Source: Bacteroidota bacterium
Lineage (GTDB): Bacteria; Bacteroidota; Bacteroidia; Chitinophagales; Chitinophagaceae
Length of the DNA stretch: 64,000 bases
Assembly: GCA_016868815.1 (NCBI GenBank)
Contig: VGFQ01000006.1
Span: 1 to 64,000 of the forward strand
Direction: 5' to 3'
Shown: piece by piece, positions 19,501 to 29,100 of the stretch
How the letters are laid out: every line of letters begins with the position of its first letter
Numbering within the stretch: the stretch's first letter is position 1
Notes under the pieces: generated by a model
Told to the model about the DNA's origin: nothing
Databases searched by the model: none
The model's input: the letters and a program-made list of their open reading frames with translations, nothing else
Translations under genes and position numbers: made by a program

Positions 19501-22500
19501 GAGAGGATGGCCGAGAGGGAGAGATAGGCGTCCCGCTCGGAGGCCTCCCTGGGTGCTTCGGGTAAGAGGTCGCGAAAAAGCTGGATGCGCTTCTTCAGGG
19601 CATCCCCGCGCGACGAAGGAAGCCCATCCATCGTAGGCAGCAGCCGCTCGAGGCGCCTTTGCCCCATGCGCCTTCCCAGCCGGCGCAAGACGACATCGTC
19701 GTCGGGCTCGCGGAACAGGTCCAGGAAGGAACGGGAGAGCAGTCGGTCCGAGGCAGCCCGCTGGAGGATATTGAGGACGATGTCTGAGACAGACAGCTCG
19801 GTATCGGCACGGGCAAAGAGATGGGCATAGGAATCCAGGAGGCCGAAGGCTTGCAGCTGTTCCCGGTCGAGCGTAAGCCAGCGGCTTCGCTGTAGGAGGT
19901 TTACCGCATGGCCGAAGACCCTGGAGACTCGTTCGACGCGGGAGCGGGGGTATAGGGCCCGGATCTGCTCAAAGAGGCGCGAGGGGTCAGTATAGGCAAA
20001 GAAATGCGCCAACTCCGGATCCAGGCGCTTAGCATGCAGAATGTCGAGCAGCGACTGCCGGTAGCGCGTCAGCAGCAACTCAAAGCTGAAGGGGATGTTG
20101 TCGAAGAAGCGCGCACCGACCTCCTGCAGTAAGAGGTCTAGGTGTAAGATGTTGTAGAGCCGGATGATGGCGTTTTCTCGGGTCATCACCCCTTTCCGGC
20201 CCTTGCGGTCGGCCCCTGCCTTGACAACATCCTGGAAGGCATGCCCTTTGATCTCGGAGAGCCGCGTCGGCAAGACGAAAGGCTCTTCCCGGTCGGGCTG
20301 CAGGCGCCTTCGCACCTCGGCAAAGACGCGGTTCAGGCTGAAGGGTGTGTTGCGCACATCCAGGGTAGCGCTGATGAAGGCCCGGTAGATCTCTTCCCTC
20401 TCTACTGACCCGCTGTCAGGAGACTTGCCGCCGGCCCTGTCCAACAGCCGATGCAAGGTGACATCCACCAGGCCAGCCTCCCCATCAAAAAGGAGTCGCA
20501 GCACGGCGGTGAAGACGGCACGGTCGATGCGTATCTGCCTCAATGCCGGCAGCAGCAGCGATTTTACCTGGCCGATCTCGTAATAGACACGGTGTGTCGT
20601 TAGGTGTGCTGCCAGGGCCAGCACTTCTTCTGCCGTCATCCGGCGGTCGGGGCTTTCCAGCGTGTCGGCAAGGCCCGACAGCGTGGTGGCGATGTCGCGC
20701 AGCCCGGCGTCTTCCGGATAACGGCGGGCAGTAAACTGCAAGGCAAAGGCAAGGAAATCGGGCTCCAGGTCGAGGTACTCCGCAATGCGCTGCCGCAGTT
20801 CGCCTGCTTCCAAGGCGTCCGGCTGCGGAGGGTCTTTGCCCAGTCGGATGTATGCAGTGATCAGCTCCTGCAGGGAGCGGGTGGCCTTGCCAAAGATGCC
20901 GGTGCCTTTGGCCAGGATCAGCGCCCGCATGACTTCCCTCGTCAGCAGTCGCAGCAGCTCCGGTGGCACCGGCTCTACCATTGGGCGTGGAGGCGGCGCC
21001 TCAGAGGCCTCGAAAGGCGTGGCGGGCACGTCAGGAATAGCTGTTTCCTGCAATGGATGCAGGTCTTCGCGGTAGACCTTCAGCAAATTCTCATAAAACC
21101 TTGAGGAGACAGGCATAAGGCGCATACCGACTGAGTCGACGATCTTGCTTAAGAGGTCTTCATAACGAATGTGATGCTTGAGCGCCATACTTTGGAAATG
21201 CATCCGCAGGAAGGTTGCATTGGTAACGGCGTTGAGGTTTGTCGATGTATAGATCTCAAGGGTGATCTCATCGACGGAGCGGCGTACACGGATATTGGTC
21301 TGGTTAATGGGCCGCAACTTCTTCTGCGTCTCCAGGTAGACATCCGACACCCAGTCGATGAGATCCTTCTTGGAAGGCACCGCCTTCTCGAAGAAGAAGC
21401 GGATGTTCGGCGAAGAGATGGAGTCGATGATGCGCCGGCGAATCCGTTCGCTTCTGCCAAGGTCTTTGATGGTGGTTTCCAATACCGGCAGCTGATGGAT
21501 GACTAGTCCCCGGAATAACCGCACCAGTTCTGTGTTCATACTGCGAGAGCGGTATCGCATCAAATGGCCAGAGAGCAGGAAGGTGCGGAATTCAGCAATC
21601 TCTTCCGAGTCGTGCGGGGGCCTGTCTGTCAGCCCTGTCCCACCCGGTGGCATGGCTTCTTGCGGACGTCCAGCGGCTGGCGCCGGCAGGCCGGCAGCAG
21701 TCGGTAAGGGCCGCTCAAGGGTAGCGGCGGGCAGGCGGACATCTTCCCGCCGGCGGTCATCGCGACGCGTGAAGCTGCGGTAGCGCAAGCCCATATCTGA
21801 CAGGGACGTGAAGGGGGTGGCCTTTTTCAGCAGGCTGAGTGGGTTGCGGGGGTCGGGTGGGATGCGGGATGGGGTAGTGATGGGCTCCAGCAGGTCAGAC
21901 AGGAGGATGTAGCGCACGGCATCTCTGGAGGCTTCTCGGCCGATGGTGGGAGATATAAGGCGGATGGCGGCATCCACCCAACGGCGCAGGTCGCTGTCTG
22001 AGATCTCCCCCAATGTGGGATAGAGTTGTTTCCAGGCAGGGATGAGCGCATGCGTGTCGATGTGGCTAAGCCATCGCCGCAGCCGCAATGGGTCGTGCCG
22101 CCATTGGGCAAATAGGGGCCGTAACAAAGAGAGGCGGTCGTGCAGCAGCCGCGTGGTCACTGCCTGAATGGAAGTCCCCTGCGAGGGCGACCACCAGGGC
22201 AGCCGAGCATGCTCTACGAAGTATGCCAGCAGACGGAGATCACGCGTCAGCGGGTCCGACTGCAGCGATCGTGCGAGGGCAGGGCTGCCCCGCATCTTCA
22301 ACAGACTCTTCTCCAGTTCATCGAGGGTCCTTTTGATGAGAATGCCGCCTAAGTCGTCGATGTCGAGACGGCCGACGTCCAATTCGATCTTGTCGATCTG
22401 CAGGTACACATCGTCAGGCACGAGCGCAGACAGCAGGGTGTCGAGCTCATCGGCGAAAGACGACGACTGCAGCTCGGAGATGCGTTGTGCAAAGCCGGGG

Positions 22501-22565
22501 TATTCTTTTTCCTCCGGTATTTCAAATTCGAAGATCTGCCTGCGGATGATGTGACGGGAAATCAT
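16521..22565 (-). CDS. Giant contractile injection system tape-measure protein (2,014 aa)
   Basis: 2,014 residues, overlapping its upstream gene (ATGA at 22562-22565) and its downstream gene by 4 bp. The N-terminus (HIIRRQIFEFEIP, then DDVYLQIDKIELDVG) matches what I know of the CIS tape-measure family (CIS_TMP), Afp14-like in position between the baseplate and AAA+ genes. The rest is a long array of Leu/Arg-rich amphipathic helices, with a Pro-rich linker (about 275-315) and another near 1,345-1,370; the C-terminal ~200 residues end LSWMPDRLVVQWK. In characterised systems this protein sets sheath/tube length. It is very long for a known tail ruler. Whether the helical repeats are a stretched ruler or folded modules cannot be seen here. 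Confidence 0.85.
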   Translation of the reverse strand: MISRHIIRRQIFEFEIPEEKEYPGFAQRISELQSSSFADELDTLLSALVPDDVYLQIDKIELDVGRLDIDDLGGILIKRTLDELEKSLLKMRGSPALARSLQSDPLTRDLRLLAYFVEHARLPWWSPSQGTSIQAVTTRLLHDRLSLLRPLFAQWRHDPLRLRRWLSHIDTHALIPAWKQLYPTLGEISDSDLRRWVDAAIRLISPTIGREASRDAVRYILLSDLLEPITTPSRIPPDPRNPLSLLKKATPFTSLSDMGLRYRSFTRRDDRRREDVRLPAATLERPLPTAAGLPAPAAGRPQEAMPPGGTGLTDRPPHDSEEIAEFRTFLLSGHLMRYRSRSMNTELVRLFRGLVIHQLPVLETTIKDLGRSERIRRRIIDSISSPNIRFFFEKAVPSKKDLIDWVSDVYLETQKKLRPINQTNIRVRRSVDEITLEIYTSTNLNAVTNATFLRMHFQSMALKHHIRYEDLLSKIVDSVGMRLMPVSSRFYENLLKVYREDLHPLQETAIPDVPATPFEASEAPPPRPMVEPVPPELLRLLTREVMRALILAKGTGIFGKATRSLQELITAYIRLGKDPPQPDALEAGELRQRIAEYLDLEPDFLAFALQFTARRYPEDAGLRDIATTLSGLADTLESPDRRMTAEEVLALAAHLTTHRVYYEIGQVKSLLLPALRQIRIDRAVFTAVLRLLFDGEAGLVDVTLHRLLDRAGGKSPDSGSVEREEIYRAFISATLDVRNTPFSLNRVFAEVRRRLQPDREEPFVLPTRLSEIKGHAFQDVVKAGADRKGRKGVMTRENAIIRLYNILHLDLLLQEVGARFFDNIPFSFELLLTRYRQSLLDILHAKRLDPELAHFFAYTDPSRLFEQIRALYPRSRVERVSRVFGHAVNLLQRSRWLTLDREQLQAFGLLDSYAHLFARADTELSVSDIVLNILQRAASDRLLSRSFLDLFREPDDDVVLRRLGRRMGQRRLERLLPTMDGLPSSRGDALKKRIQLFRDLLPEAPREASERDAYLSLSAILSLGRFPDGHPFEGQSLESQADYLAQQVVSGRLLARLLAARPPRHATSILLAAVQRPPLVSAILQQFGVDRAAVARTFRHWAARAGDPRLTEEQLMREVLLYRQTREVGRGENALQQSVMAYLVEEGTLSFWQALKSLPREGLPSGEVQALLDAWPRRALEALAGPEPWYEFYFGVLTDPSPSREQDYRAIHAWADYLFRHPAGRTRRRTLTLLVDTYLHAGPGQPGDASPLHLRFLEALLPFDRLPAGAVVRLQRALVSAGVPVAAITTHLAAQGLGTDLPDEGAGDREPPPTPPEKAKLRDIPTPKQLLSALSRTGGTGNRLLAGLRRWVDDRRWSPAEASQLAELLPARAWQALLRSLAPGIEVQGLVDAWVELYRSMGWQPAARQARREVLGVLFSQKLWRYRTPAAIHAALLAAASQPAEGFSVEGLDSRPIAASEEAALTFFLETGMVPGIGLVAASAPEYREMAQQVASKGMARYFSTRQLHPMHEEEVLAFFQPADLSEYIFSALTRQTSDPALQAFLPALSEEAMRSRVRLASLVQFIRLFRQRTAGQPALGNAGVGRLLSDALRISGFETLVAAASEAMPLEAFRRTRNPLLRRVQAERLRKARRPRAALEQAVWFFLRTGMLAPDASFESVDALTAWLHERIRTGDTRIRSLLFQRSREESARQRVRRLIAGLDERSLYNFVHPALFTELSELTRMMRQRFGIDVWRAVGARTDRDRMDRILQWWSRTRYRLDTPLRILQRFMEAVTSVLDERQLARIQRPEPGLLTPAERDLWQELRALIPDWIDSPPEEERKLKPPAASENAEAMNDPEPTPDPADGIPVRNGGLVLLWPFLGRLFSRLQLTDGKNFVGDQELSRAIRITEYIVTGRTDMEEHQLALNKVLCGAPIDFEVPANIDVSTEEADLCGKMLQGVIRNWEKLKTTKPDTFRESFLRREAMLYRIEERWELVVQRKAYDMLLDTLPWNISMIQLSWMPDRLVVQWK

Positions 22566-25357
22566 GGGGCCGATGGTCCAAGCCTTATGCGGTTCAGAGT
22601 CTGGATCATCTGAAGTGACAGACTGTCGATCTCCTGGAAGGTGGACTGTTGCTTTGATTTGGTGGACAGCCAGCGGCCGTATAAGTCTTCGAACGCAGCC
22701 AGCCGCATTGGGTCAAGCAACAGCACATGCGCGTCGAAGTGTGCGGGGAGGTTTTGCAGTACTAGGCTTTTGAAGAGAGCCTGGAACTCGTCATTTTGAA
22801 AACGGACGGGCCAGTCAGGCAGGATGAAGCTGACTGTATGAGAGAAGATGAAATCAGAAGGAATCTCCAGTCGCTGGTTGCCAGAAGTGCTGATTTCCAA
22901 AACCTGGCTGAGGGGTATTTCCCTGGAAAGGATGCGGGCCAGGTAGGCCACGGCCTCCGTGATGGCCATCTGGGCGGCCGGCTGGTTGGGAAATGATTTT
23001 GCCAGGCGTGCTACGGGCTGGTTGTTGGTATCGTAGAGCAGCACTTCGAAGAGTGTCGCCTCTGCTTTGGCCAAGACGCCGAACTGCTCCTCGCGGCTAC
23101 CGATCAGAGGGATCTCATCGGAGACGAGATACTGCGTCTCCATGGACCCCGGAAAATAGCTCGAGAGGTATACATCTCCATTCTCATCGAGTATGTTGAA
23201 TTGAAAGAGCACCGGCTCCAGGGGGCGGAGCAGGATGTGCTCTACCATGTGAAATCCTTCTGACGCGCGGTCGAGGGCCGCCAGCCGCTCCCGCATCCGC
23301 TGCAATTGTGTGAGGCACTCCTGGATGTCGTGGTGCTCATACAAGACGGCCTCCGTCGAACGGTCCGGCATGCGTAGCAGGATGTGATGGTTAGGCCTTC
23401 CCTCATTCCTGGAGGAGAAGACCCGCACCGTCCGCGGGTTGGAGATGTTGGCAAACAGGTATGGAATGAAGGAGGGGCCTTGGGGCGGGAATTGCGCCTG
23501 GGAGGCATCCTGGGCGCCGGCGGAGGGTCGGATGACGTTGACCGTCTGCTCCCCCGCCTCGGAGACAAGGGTTTGCCTTTCCCATTCCAATGCCTCTGCA
23601 GGGTTGGAGGCGGTGCCGCCCAGTGCATTCAGCAGGACTTTCGGCAGGGAGCGTCGGCCCGACTGGCGGATGTCCAGCAACAGCCCGATCTTCTTTTCCA
23701 GGGTGGAGACATTCCCGGTATCCCAGAGCTCCGCCGAGCGGTAGTCGAAAGCTCGGTTGCGGTGGGTGGAGATGTCTGTGATATGCCGGAGGAAGCGGAT
23801 TTTCGCTTCGATGATATCTCTATCTACTTGATCGCGGTTGGCGGCCGCATCATGCAAGGCATTTTTTCGGAGGATGTCGGCCTCGAAATGCTCGCTGAAG
23901 CGGGCCATGAGGTGGTCGAGGACGCGGTTGCGCCGGTTGTAGCGGTTGCTGCCGTCGTTGGTGATCTCGCGGAGGCCCTTCTCCAGCTCGGCTTTTTCTT
24001 CAAACAGCAATTCGTCGAAGAAGGGGATGTCTGTCGGCAGCTGGGTGAAATAAGTCGTATGGTCTGGCCCGATGGAGAGGAGCTTGCGGACGTTGGCGAG
24101 CTGTGCGAGGTGGTTGGCCACCATCTGCTCGAAAAATGCCAGGTAGGCCCGGAGCTGCTTGGACTGGGCCTTACGCTCATTGGAAGATGTTTGTTGGATC
24201 TGCGTATAGTCGCCCAGACCATAGATGGCGGGGAACTCATTGTGGATGGAGAAATGCTTGATGATTTCTTCGGGGTGGAAGCGCCCTTTGGGCAGGGCGT
24301 TTTGATATTGGATGCGCCCGAGGTACTGGCTGCGGCGGGAGGCCAGCTCGAAGTCGAGCAGCTGTTGGGTGGTGAGCGGGTCCACTTCCACTTGCAGGCT
24401 GTTCTTGAGCAGTCGAATCCCCTGGCTGCCGGGCTGCATCCAGTCGGTGAATTCGATGACGGGGTATGCGTCGGATGGAAAGGCGATTTGATCTCCATGT
24501 ACGGGCAGGCCGCGGCGGAAGACTTGCAACTCGATGACGGCCTTCACGCCGGGAATGCGGCTGATGATGTCGCGCATGCGGGACACGTAGATCGAGTCGG
24601 CCTTCGGGCGGAGCTCTTCTGGCCGGATGAGCCCGTGCAGCGGCTTCGGGCCAGCGAATACATCGTCTGTGGGCACGCCTGCTTGGATGAGGTCGTAGGG
24701 GTTGCTGAACTTGACTTCGGGGTTGATATAGGCGTCGAGTTCGGCAAAGATCCGGGAGAGGACAAATTCACCGATGGCATCGACATCGATCAGTACGGTT
24801 CCGGACACACTGAGGGGAACGGCTTCCAGCAAGACGAGCCGGCCGATGTCGGATCCGAGGTTGCGGTGTTGGAGGAAGAGCGCGGTGATTTCTTCGGCGA
24901 GCGTTTGCTTTTCGGCCGGGGGCAGGTCATCACGGCTTTGCACGAGGATTTCCAGCAGGCCCTTGTGGCCGCCCGGCTCATCGAAGAGGGGGTTGACCCA
25001 GACATTCTTGACGCGGCGGATGCGGTCTAAAATCAGTCGGCGGTAGTCCGACGAGGTATAGGGGTTGATCGGGAAGATGTCTTCCGGCGGAAAGAGCAGG
25101 TTTTCCTGGACGGGGTCGTGGTCATCAGCTCCGAAGAAGAAAAGGTCTTCCACGGGCATGTTGGTACGATAGGCCAGGTCCATGAGGGCATAGACTAGGT
25201 ATTCCAGGATCGTAACGCCGGGGTCGTGGTAGTTGTAGTCGGTCCATATCCGTCCCGAATGGGTCTGTGCCATGCGGATGCCTTCCCGGAAGAGCTCGTC
25301 GAAGCGCAGTCCGGGGTGTTCGCTGGGCGACTTGGATAGGGTGATGGGTTTTTCCAT
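22562..25357 (-). CDS. eCIS baseplate wedge protein (Afp12/gp7-like)
   Basis: 931-residue cytosolically assembled structural protein. The start carries a baseplate-like motif, WTDYNYHDPGVTILEYLVYALMDLAYR split by residue ~55, which recurs in eCIS wedge proteins next to Afp11. Mid-protein helices include a segment rich in EKAELEKGLREITND; the C-terminal third looks beta-rich. It begins 6 bp after the fibre-like gene and overlaps the tape-measure start by 4 bp. Assignment to Afp12 rests on gene order (gp25, Afp11-like, fibre, this, tape measure, ATPase) and on the N-terminal motif; individual residues cannot be tied to function. Confidence 0.78.
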   Translation of the reverse strand: MEKPITLSKSPSEHPGLRFDELFREGIRMAQTHSGRIWTDYNYHDPGVTILEYLVYALMDLAYRTNMPVEDLFFFGADDHDPVQENLLFPPEDIFPINPYTSSDYRRLILDRIRRVKNVWVNPLFDEPGGHKGLLEILVQSRDDLPPAEKQTLAEEITALFLQHRNLGSDIGRLVLLEAVPLSVSGTVLIDVDAIGEFVLSRIFAELDAYINPEVKFSNPYDLIQAGVPTDDVFAGPKPLHGLIRPEELRPKADSIYVSRMRDIISRIPGVKAVIELQVFRRGLPVHGDQIAFPSDAYPVIEFTDWMQPGSQGIRLLKNSLQVEVDPLTTQQLLDFELASRRSQYLGRIQYQNALPKGRFHPEEIIKHFSIHNEFPAIYGLGDYTQIQQTSSNERKAQSKQLRAYLAFFEQMVANHLAQLANVRKLLSIGPDHTTYFTQLPTDIPFFDELLFEEKAELEKGLREITNDGSNRYNRRNRVLDHLMARFSEHFEADILRKNALHDAAANRDQVDRDIIEAKIRFLRHITDISTHRNRAFDYRSAELWDTGNVSTLEKKIGLLLDIRQSGRRSLPKVLLNALGGTASNPAEALEWERQTLVSEAGEQTVNVIRPSAGAQDASQAQFPPQGPSFIPYLFANISNPRTVRVFSSRNEGRPNHHILLRMPDRSTEAVLYEHHDIQECLTQLQRMRERLAALDRASEGFHMVEHILLRPLEPVLFQFNILDENGDVYLSSYFPGSMETQYLVSDEIPLIGSREEQFGVLAKAEATLFEVLLYDTNNQPVARLAKSFPNQPAAQMAITEAVAYLARILSREIPLSQVLEISTSGNQRLEIPSDFIFSHTVSFILPDWPVRFQNDEFQALFKSLVLQNLPAHFDAHVLLLDPMRLAAFEDLYGRWLSTKSKQQSTFQEIDSLSLQMIQTLNRIRLGPSAP

Positions 25358-25363
25358 GAGGGG

Positions 25364-26098
25364 TTATTCCATCAGGCCTGTCACCGAGAATTGGATAGGG
25401 AATGGCTGTCCGGTCTTCTCATCGATGCCGTAGTGCGAACTTGTCTTTACTTGCAGTGAATAGTTATACAGCTCTCCATGCCACCGGAAGCGCAGGCGGT
25501 TGAAGAAGCTGCCGTAGTAAGCGGCTGTCTTGCGGATGCTGCCGAAGGAGAGTTTCCCCCCGAAGCTGTTGACGGCGATGAGGTGTGCCAGTGCGTACTT
25601 ACCGCTGCCCTGCCGGCCGTCGATGCGGACCATGAGCTCATAGGCGCAGGGCTTGTCGATCCCGGCGATGAGGTCGTGCCATTTGCCATCTCCGGGGACG
25701 GCACCCTGCAGCAGGGTGCCGATGCGCTGGTGCATCCCTACAGATCCGTTGACGTCGAGGCTATGGCGGGGTGTTCCCACGCCCAGTCCGACACCGGCCC
25801 CTTCTTTGAATACGAGTCGGGGGTTATGGGCTGCGTCGCGGATGGAGAGACCGGGGCTTTCGTCCTGGTCCAAGCTGATATACCAGTCGGGCTCGCGGTT
25901 CCGGAGGTTGGTGAAGAAGGAGATGAGCTTGCTGGAATAGCCGACGGGTGAGATGCGGAAGCCGTTCTCCCCGCTCCGTTCGATGCCGTCGTCGACGATG
26001 TTGAGGCTGGAGTCTATCAGGTCGCCGAACTGCTCTGCATTGGGCAGGCTGCCCTTTTTGAAGTAGTTCCGCAATGTCTGGCGGTTCATGAGTGCCAT
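25364..26098 (-). CDS. eCIS tail-fibre/baseplate appendage-like protein
   Basis: 244 residues. The N-terminus (LRNYFKKGSLPNAEQFGDLIDSS, split here at residue 20) resembles a short helical attachment module used by Bacteroidota eCIS fibre proteins. Next comes a fibre-type repeat, VGLGVGTPRHSLDVNGSVG, like the IGT-x-LDVxG repeats of phage tail fibres, and then a ~110-residue globular beta-rich C-terminus (about 135-244). It lies 4 bp after the Afp11-like gene and 6 bp before the Afp12-like gene. Probably a receptor-binding or baseplate-decorating fibre in the Afp13 role, but much shorter than Afp13. The rest of the window holds no other fibre candidate. Confidence 0.6.
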   Translation of the reverse strand: MALMNRQTLRNYFKKGSLPNAEQFGDLIDSSLNIVDDGIERSGENGFRISPVGYSSKLISFFTNLRNREPDWYISLDQDESPGLSIRDAAHNPRLVFKEGAGVGLGVGTPRHSLDVNGSVGMHQRIGTLLQGAVPGDGKWHDLIAGIDKPCAYELMVRIDGRQGSGKYALAHLIAVNSFGGKLSFGSIRKTAAYYGSFFNRLRFRWHGELYNYSLQVKTSSHYGIDEKTGQPFPIQFSVTGLME

Positions 26099-26102
26099 GG
26101 CA

Positions 26103-29100
26103 TCATAATTTTAGCATGAAGCTGTATTGTACAGGTACATCTGTGGGGGAGACGGTCGGACGGGCGGGTTCTTTGGGTCTTTCCTCGGCCGCTTCGAAGT
26201 CGTCGCTGAGGATGAGGTTGGAGCCTATGACCAGGTCTTCCAGCGAGCAGGGCTCGGGGGCATGGTATACGGCTTCGTGGATAATGTCTATGCGGTTGCC
26301 GGCGAGGGGAACGAGGAGCGACCAGGGGTAGGCCGGGCTGATCTCATCAGCGTTGTTCTCTTCGCGGGCGCTGTCGTGCAGGTGGTACTTGCCTTCGTCG
26401 TCGGTGTACATGCGGGCGATGGAGAAGCCGGTGACGAAGCGGATGTAGGGGCGGGACTGTATGTATTCAAGCAGTTCGGAGCGCTTGTAATTAGGCAGGT
26501 TCATCGCGAGCTGTGGCTGGCCATAGAACCAGGGGCATAGGTAGGCAAGGATGTCTTCATGCAGCCGCTTGAGCGTGGCACCGACTTCTTCGTTGTCAAT
26601 CATGAGACGGCCTTTCACCCAGATGTATTCGTAGGTCGGATTCCGGACGGTGATGCGGACAAAGGGAGAGGATGCTTCGCGGAGGTATTCCTCCATGCGC
26701 AGGATTTGTCCCGGGTCGAGCAGGGGCTGGTAGAAGACGCCTGCGTCGCGGATATGCGGTAAGGCTGCCACCACGACCTGCCCGGGCTCTACAAATCCCT
26801 CATGGCCGGAATGGCCGAAGACGCGCACCGAGGCCAGCCAGTCGAACTGTTGGAGGAGCATCTTCTCCATATCCCAGGCGGTGATGGCCCTGTTCTTATG
26901 CCGGAGCACCTCGCTCACGCGTTGGTTGAAGAGGCTGCGGCTTTCGTGGGGCCTGCCATCTGTCGATGGGAGTGGCTGGCGGATGCCGAGGATTTCAGGG
27001 TGGTAGCGCTCCATTTCCGTGAGGCTGCCAGCCGGCATGGAGACCGGGTGGTCCGGGTCGCTGCCGTCGTCTAGGAAGAGGGCGGCGGATGCGTCGGGAT
27101 GGATATGCCGGATACGGCTCAGAAGCTCCGCCTTTCGGTCGCAGGTGGCCGCTATCCAGAGCAGTCCTTCGCCCATCGACAAGTTGTCGTCGGTGATGTC
27201 GCGGGGGAGTTCAAGGGAGAGGACACCGGAATGTATGAGACCATGGGTCTCATCATAGAAGATCTTCTCCGGGGGAAATGCCTTCCAGCTGTCATGGGAG
27301 AGGTATGACCACTGGATGCCCAGGCGCTTGCCGGCCGACCATTTGTCGTTGGGTTCCAGTTCGAAGAGGAGGTTGAGCGGGTCGCCAGGCCGGAGGTTGG
27401 CCAGTCCGATGAACAGGCTGCCTTCTGCCTGCAGGTAGGGCAGCAGCCTCGTGCCATGGATCCCTTCCTTGCTGAAGACGCGGGCATGTCCGAAGGGCAT
27501 CAGATGGTAGAAGGCATCCCGCGTAGCGACATCGTTTTGAAAGGAACGAGAGGGCGAGAAGATGAGACGGGAGGAGGCGGTGTAGTTGAGGTATGGCTGC
27601 TCAGCCAGTGGCGTGAAAGGATCACGGGGGCGTTGTAATGTGAGAGGGCGGCCCCGCCGGGTGGCCTGTGCTTCGGCCGACTGGGCGATGGAGGCGTTGT
27701 AGACATCGGCGAAGACTTCGGTTCCAAATCCCATCGAAGGGGCTATGAGCTCCAGCTTCAGCCAGCCAAGGGCCTTGCGGCTGCTATACGACTCCAGGTA
27801 TTCTTCCGTCAGGTCTGGGTCATGGCGGATGTTCAGCTTATCGATCTCAATGGCATCGATCAATCGGTCTTTCTTGACGGACTTGCTGCGTTTGACGGAC
27901 TCAAACATGTCCACCACCTGGTCGGGCTGGTCGTCGCGCGGGAAGAAGCGATGGTCTGATAAGGCGCTGACGCGGAGCTTGAAGCTGGCGTTGGTGATGC
28001 CATAGGGATAGGCAGCGAAATAGCCTTTCAGGCCGGACTCATCGAGCGGTAGGCCCAGATAGGACCATCCTACCTGCAGGCTGTCCAGCTTCTTGCAAAA
28101 CACCTCATCGTTGCCGATCAGCAGGAAAGACCCCCGCTTGGGGGCTGCCCCGAGGATCTCGAAGGGGCCTGCATCGTCAAGGGCGCCGGTGCTGCTGTGC
28201 AGGTGTAGGTGGCGCAGGTCGTTGACCTGTACGTTGACCTCGATGTCGTCCAGCTCGAGGAACTGTAGGTGCGTATAGGGGTGATAGGCATGTGCCGGGT
28301 TGAGCATCACCCGCAGCATCGGCTGGCCGGCCTGCAGGCCGAGCTGGTGCACCTCTTCGACGTAGTTGGTCATGGAAGGGGCTGCCTTCGAGAGTCGTAC
28401 CCGCAAGACGAGCGTGCGCGCGTCCCAATCCTCCGGCGTGAGGAACTGCGTGTCGGCGGCATCCACCCAGCCCAGCGGGGAGGTGTAAGAGACGATGCAG
28501 GATCCGGTGAAGACCGACTCGAAGACTTCTGAGGGGCGCAACCGACCCCGGTTGGAGATATCCATGAGGATATCTGTGAGGTAATGGAAGCTGCCTTCTG
28601 AGAAGCGCAGGCGGAGGTCTACGATCCGCTCGCCACCCCGCAGCCGGAGGGTCGGTGAGGCGATGGCGAAGCCCATCTGTGCGTCCTCCATCGTCTTTTC
28701 GGAGGGGGGGAGGAAGCGCTGGTCCTCGCCCAAGGCACTCCAGGGGGCAGGCCGCGCGGGTGTGAGGTCCATCTCCCTGCAGTAGAGGCCTGTCACCATC
28801 TGGAAGCGACTGTTCTGATCGATCTTGGGGTTCCGCGCCACGAAGAGGTTGCGGAGCGAGCGGATGGCTGCGCCGCTGAGTACCACGTCCCGCTCCAGGG
28901 CATAGCGGCGGGGCTGGCCTTGCGCATCCTGTCCTGCAATCAGGCCCTCGCCCTTCGGCAGACGGATGGGGCATCGCAGCGGGTCTGTCTGGAAGACAAC
29001 CCACAAGCGGTCGGGTCTCCGGGGCAGCGGACGCATGCCCAAGACCTGCTCGAAGTAAAACTTCAGCTGGCGCTCCGGTAGCCGGTTGATGTCGGCCCGG

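Noticed and set aside
23384-25030. 548-codon open frame on the plus strand opposite the Afp12-like gene
   Set aside because: Antisense shadow of a GC-rich gene; Gly/Val/Glu/Asp-heavy, no family features; the minus frame has clear baseplate motifs.
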